The notes under the pieces are model-generated. The model had not been told where the DNA came from. It saw nothing but the letters and a program-made list of their open reading frames with translations, and did no database searches. The position numbers were made by a program, and so were the translations under genes. Of a DNA stretch of 64,000 bases, positions 62,801 through 64,000 are shown piece by piece. Within the stretch, counting starts at the first letter, position 1; every line of letters starts with the position of its first letter. Origin of the DNA: Hydractinia symbiolongicarpus (Eukaryota > Cnidaria > Hydrozoa > Anthoathecata > Hydractiniidae); the NCBI RefSeq assembly GCF_029227915.1, contig NC_079884.1, positions 1,364,001 through 1,428,000 of the forward strand, written 5' to 3'.

Positions 62801-63492
62801 TCTTGCTTTAACTTATAATTGCATAACTTTTTAACAATTTGGAACTAAAAAATTAAAAAACTCTCTATGTGGCTAATGAGCTCATAAGGATTGTAGAGAG
62901 TGTTTATGTATGAAAGCTATTTCATATTTAGGTGATCTTGTTGGAAAGGTGTTGGCTTGGAGTAGCATGCTACCAATTTTTATTCTAGTATCCTTTGTTA
63001 CTTTAATCCTCTTCAGACGAGAGTTGCACACGGTAATACTTGTTTCTTTAGTTATAATCGGTTAGTATGTTTCTGTATATAAACAGATGTATCATAGAAT
63101 GTTGTTGTCATGTCACAATGTCAGCATAAGGTTTCATCAACGAAACCAGATAGCAGAAAAAGAAATAAAAAATATTAACTTACTGTATCCAGGAATCAAC
63201 TTAATTTTTTAGATTAAGACAATTCTTTAGTAAGTTTTTTTTTTCATATTAGTCATGTCTGTGTTTTTGTTTTTTCATGTCTTAAATAGTTTCAGTTCTA
63301 TCATGAAGATGTGTGTTTTGTTTACATAGAAATATCAACTTTCTTTCAATGCAACCTTTATGTTATGTTATTACCATTGTTATGCCTGATCAACTTAATA
63401 ATTGTAGATGGCATTTTTTGGTGGGATTCTCATAAATGAAATTGTCAATATGGGTTTAAAGTATAGCATCAAGTCACCAAGACCATGTGGAC
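56814..63492 (+). CDS. DOLPP1: Dolichyldiphosphatase 1, 5' part (runs off the window)
   Basis: Exons 56814-56946, 62932-63032 and 63408-63492 join in phase (1, 0, 1) to give the first 106 residues; later exons are beyond the right edge. Residues ~31-45 read [15 protein letters not shown], then DLVGKVLAW, a TM segment ([15 protein letters not shown]), RRELHT, and [27 protein letters not shown]96-x6-R103-P104 is the first signature of the PAP2 phosphatase superfamily. DOLPP1 is an ER membrane enzyme that removes a phosphate from dolichyl pyrophosphate, recycling the lipid carrier of N-glycosylation. From memory vertebrate proteins have THVEYPAG where this has TYVLYPEG. The start ATG lies in a duplicated promoter block. 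Intron 1 (~6 kb) holds several repeats and a minus-strand open frame. Confidence 0.88.
56947..57940. other. 5' part of DOLPP1 intron 1
   Basis: No exon seen. Short GC-richer patches at ~57170-57225 and ~57430-57570. Frames open at 57356-57583 show no domain. Confidence 0.45.
57949..58176 (-). CDS. Hypothetical lysine-rich open frame in DOLPP1 intron 1
   Basis: Minus-strand frame open from ~58176 to a stop at 57949-57951, about 75 codons, with no ATG in frame. It includes [20 protein letters not shown] and [19 protein letters not shown]. Composition (Lys, Leu, Ala, helical periodicity) looks more protein-like than neighbouring frames. A stop plus possible acceptor (gctagctag) lies just upstream, so it may be a terminal exon of a nested gene or a transposon remnant. 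Family not recognised. Confidence 0.3.
   Translation of the reverse strand: MFDFNNFILKKPTKVLTKYKKEVLSDLATKHDAKCKTVGPKNSYSLQKNTKQKKKEVLQAIKQFLKTKGDLIAKK
58385..58775. repeat. ~165-bp tandem repeat, about 2.4 copies, in DOLPP1 intron 1
   Basis: The phrase ttggacaatttcggacag begins at 58428, 58593 and 58757 (spacing 165 and 164). The DNA between is nearly the same in both full units (e.g. aaagtaatgttttttattca). A decayed echo, caatttcggacag, occurs at ~58930. Confidence 0.9.
58776..62250. other. Middle of DOLPP1 intron 1
   Basis: No supported exon. The minus-strand frame 59773-60024 reads vaguely like a hAT/ZBED transposase remnant ([19 protein letters not shown]), and GC-richer DNA at 60920-61030 stands out, but neither could be confirmed. 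Otherwise AT-rich intronic sequence. Confidence 0.4.
62257..62640 (+). mobile_element. LINE reverse-transcriptase C-terminal remnant
   Basis: The frame from the ATG near 62269 reads [20 protein letters not shown] and onward. After a one-base shift it continues [19 protein letters not shown], then PRGRPRKTC. This is the region after the polymerase domain found in many animal non-LTR retrotransposons. Frameshifts and stops break it repeatedly. The 3' end has a short gatgatgaat-like tail. Related to the remnant at 54993-55690. Located in DOLPP1 intron 1, ~0.3 kb before exon 2. Confidence 0.8.
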
Positions 63493-64000
63493 GTAAGTTT
63501 TTGTTTGTTTTACCAAACATAGTTAAAACAGTTGTTTTAATGTCATTAACCAAACAAAAGTTTAGTGAAAATAAAAAAACATGTCTAGTTAAAGTGTTTG
63601 CGTTTGGTTACCATGTGTTGTTTATTGCTTGGGTGTCTGCAAAATCATCTTAAATTTTTTATTTCTTTAGCTTCAAATTATGTTCAAGCCCCTGCTCATT
63701 TCACATACTGTTAAATACACACTTCAGACACTTAATACACAAAAAAAGTATCTGTTTTTAAATCTTTGGATAGAAAATGTATAATTTTTAATAAATCCTA
63801 AAAAAGTTTTTATTATATTCTTAATTAAAGCCTTGAGTTCTTATTTTTTTAGTTCTAAAATACTTTTTTGTTTTTCCTATGTATGGGCACAGACAATGAG
63901 GACCCCAAAATATAAAAAAGAAAGGATCGTTTTTTAATGAACAAGAGAAATATACTATGACTTACCACTAAAAAGGCGTTCTAACGCAGTTAGGCTCATC
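63493..64000. other. DOLPP1 intron 3, truncated by the window edge
   Basis: Starts with donor gtaagt. No further exon (expected PSSH-type PAP2 signature) was found before the edge. The open frame 63408-63653 is simply exon 3 reading into this intron. Confidence 0.6.

Overview
The window reads as a strongly AT-rich animal genome. Genes are split into short exons with GT-AG introns of roughly 0.1-6 kb, and intergenic DNA carries tRNA-derived SINEs, TTAA-flanked MITEs, LINE scraps and minisatellites. The gene set (LIM-only protein, SAGA subunit TADA1, ephrin-domain receptors, dolichyldiphosphatase) is metazoan. My best guess is a cnidarian, perhaps a hydrozoan, from base composition and style; nothing in the sequence proves this. 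All exon models were built by eye from splice sites, reading-frame phase and family resemblance. No search was run.

Layout. 0-7 kb: repeats (a TTAA MITE, a SINE), a possible 38-aa two-exon gene and a broken coding fragment. 7-11 kb (+): a three-LIM protein gene with three tandem, frame-compatible candidate 3'-terminal exons. 11-15 kb: mostly non-coding, with two decayed copies of one coding fragment. 15-20.1 kb (-): a complete ten-exon TADA1 gene whose frame appears to need a 1-nt exon. 20.1-24.4 kb: non-coding. 24.4-27.35 kb (+) and 34.6-54.2 kb (-): four complete genes (A, B, C, D) for type I membrane proteins with a signal peptide, an ephrin-type receptor-binding domain, cysteine/tryptophan repeats resembling thrombospondin type 1, one TM helix and a cytoplasmic tail. 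56.8 kb to the right edge (+): the first three exons of DOLPP1, with a ~6 kb first intron full of repeats.

The most interesting part is the ephrin-like cluster. B and C have nearly identical extracellular exons, and even introns, but unrelated TM/tail exons. B's tail carries a motif with exact ITAM spacing. D's tail fits an ITIM-type consensus and shares a YDxVQE motif with A. Introns 2 onward are all phase 1, so tails can be exchanged without breaking frame. This is the layout of paired activating/inhibitory receptor families, here built on an ephrin ectodomain. It is an inference to be tested, but the gene models are internally consistent: every CDS closes in frame across 7-8 exons.
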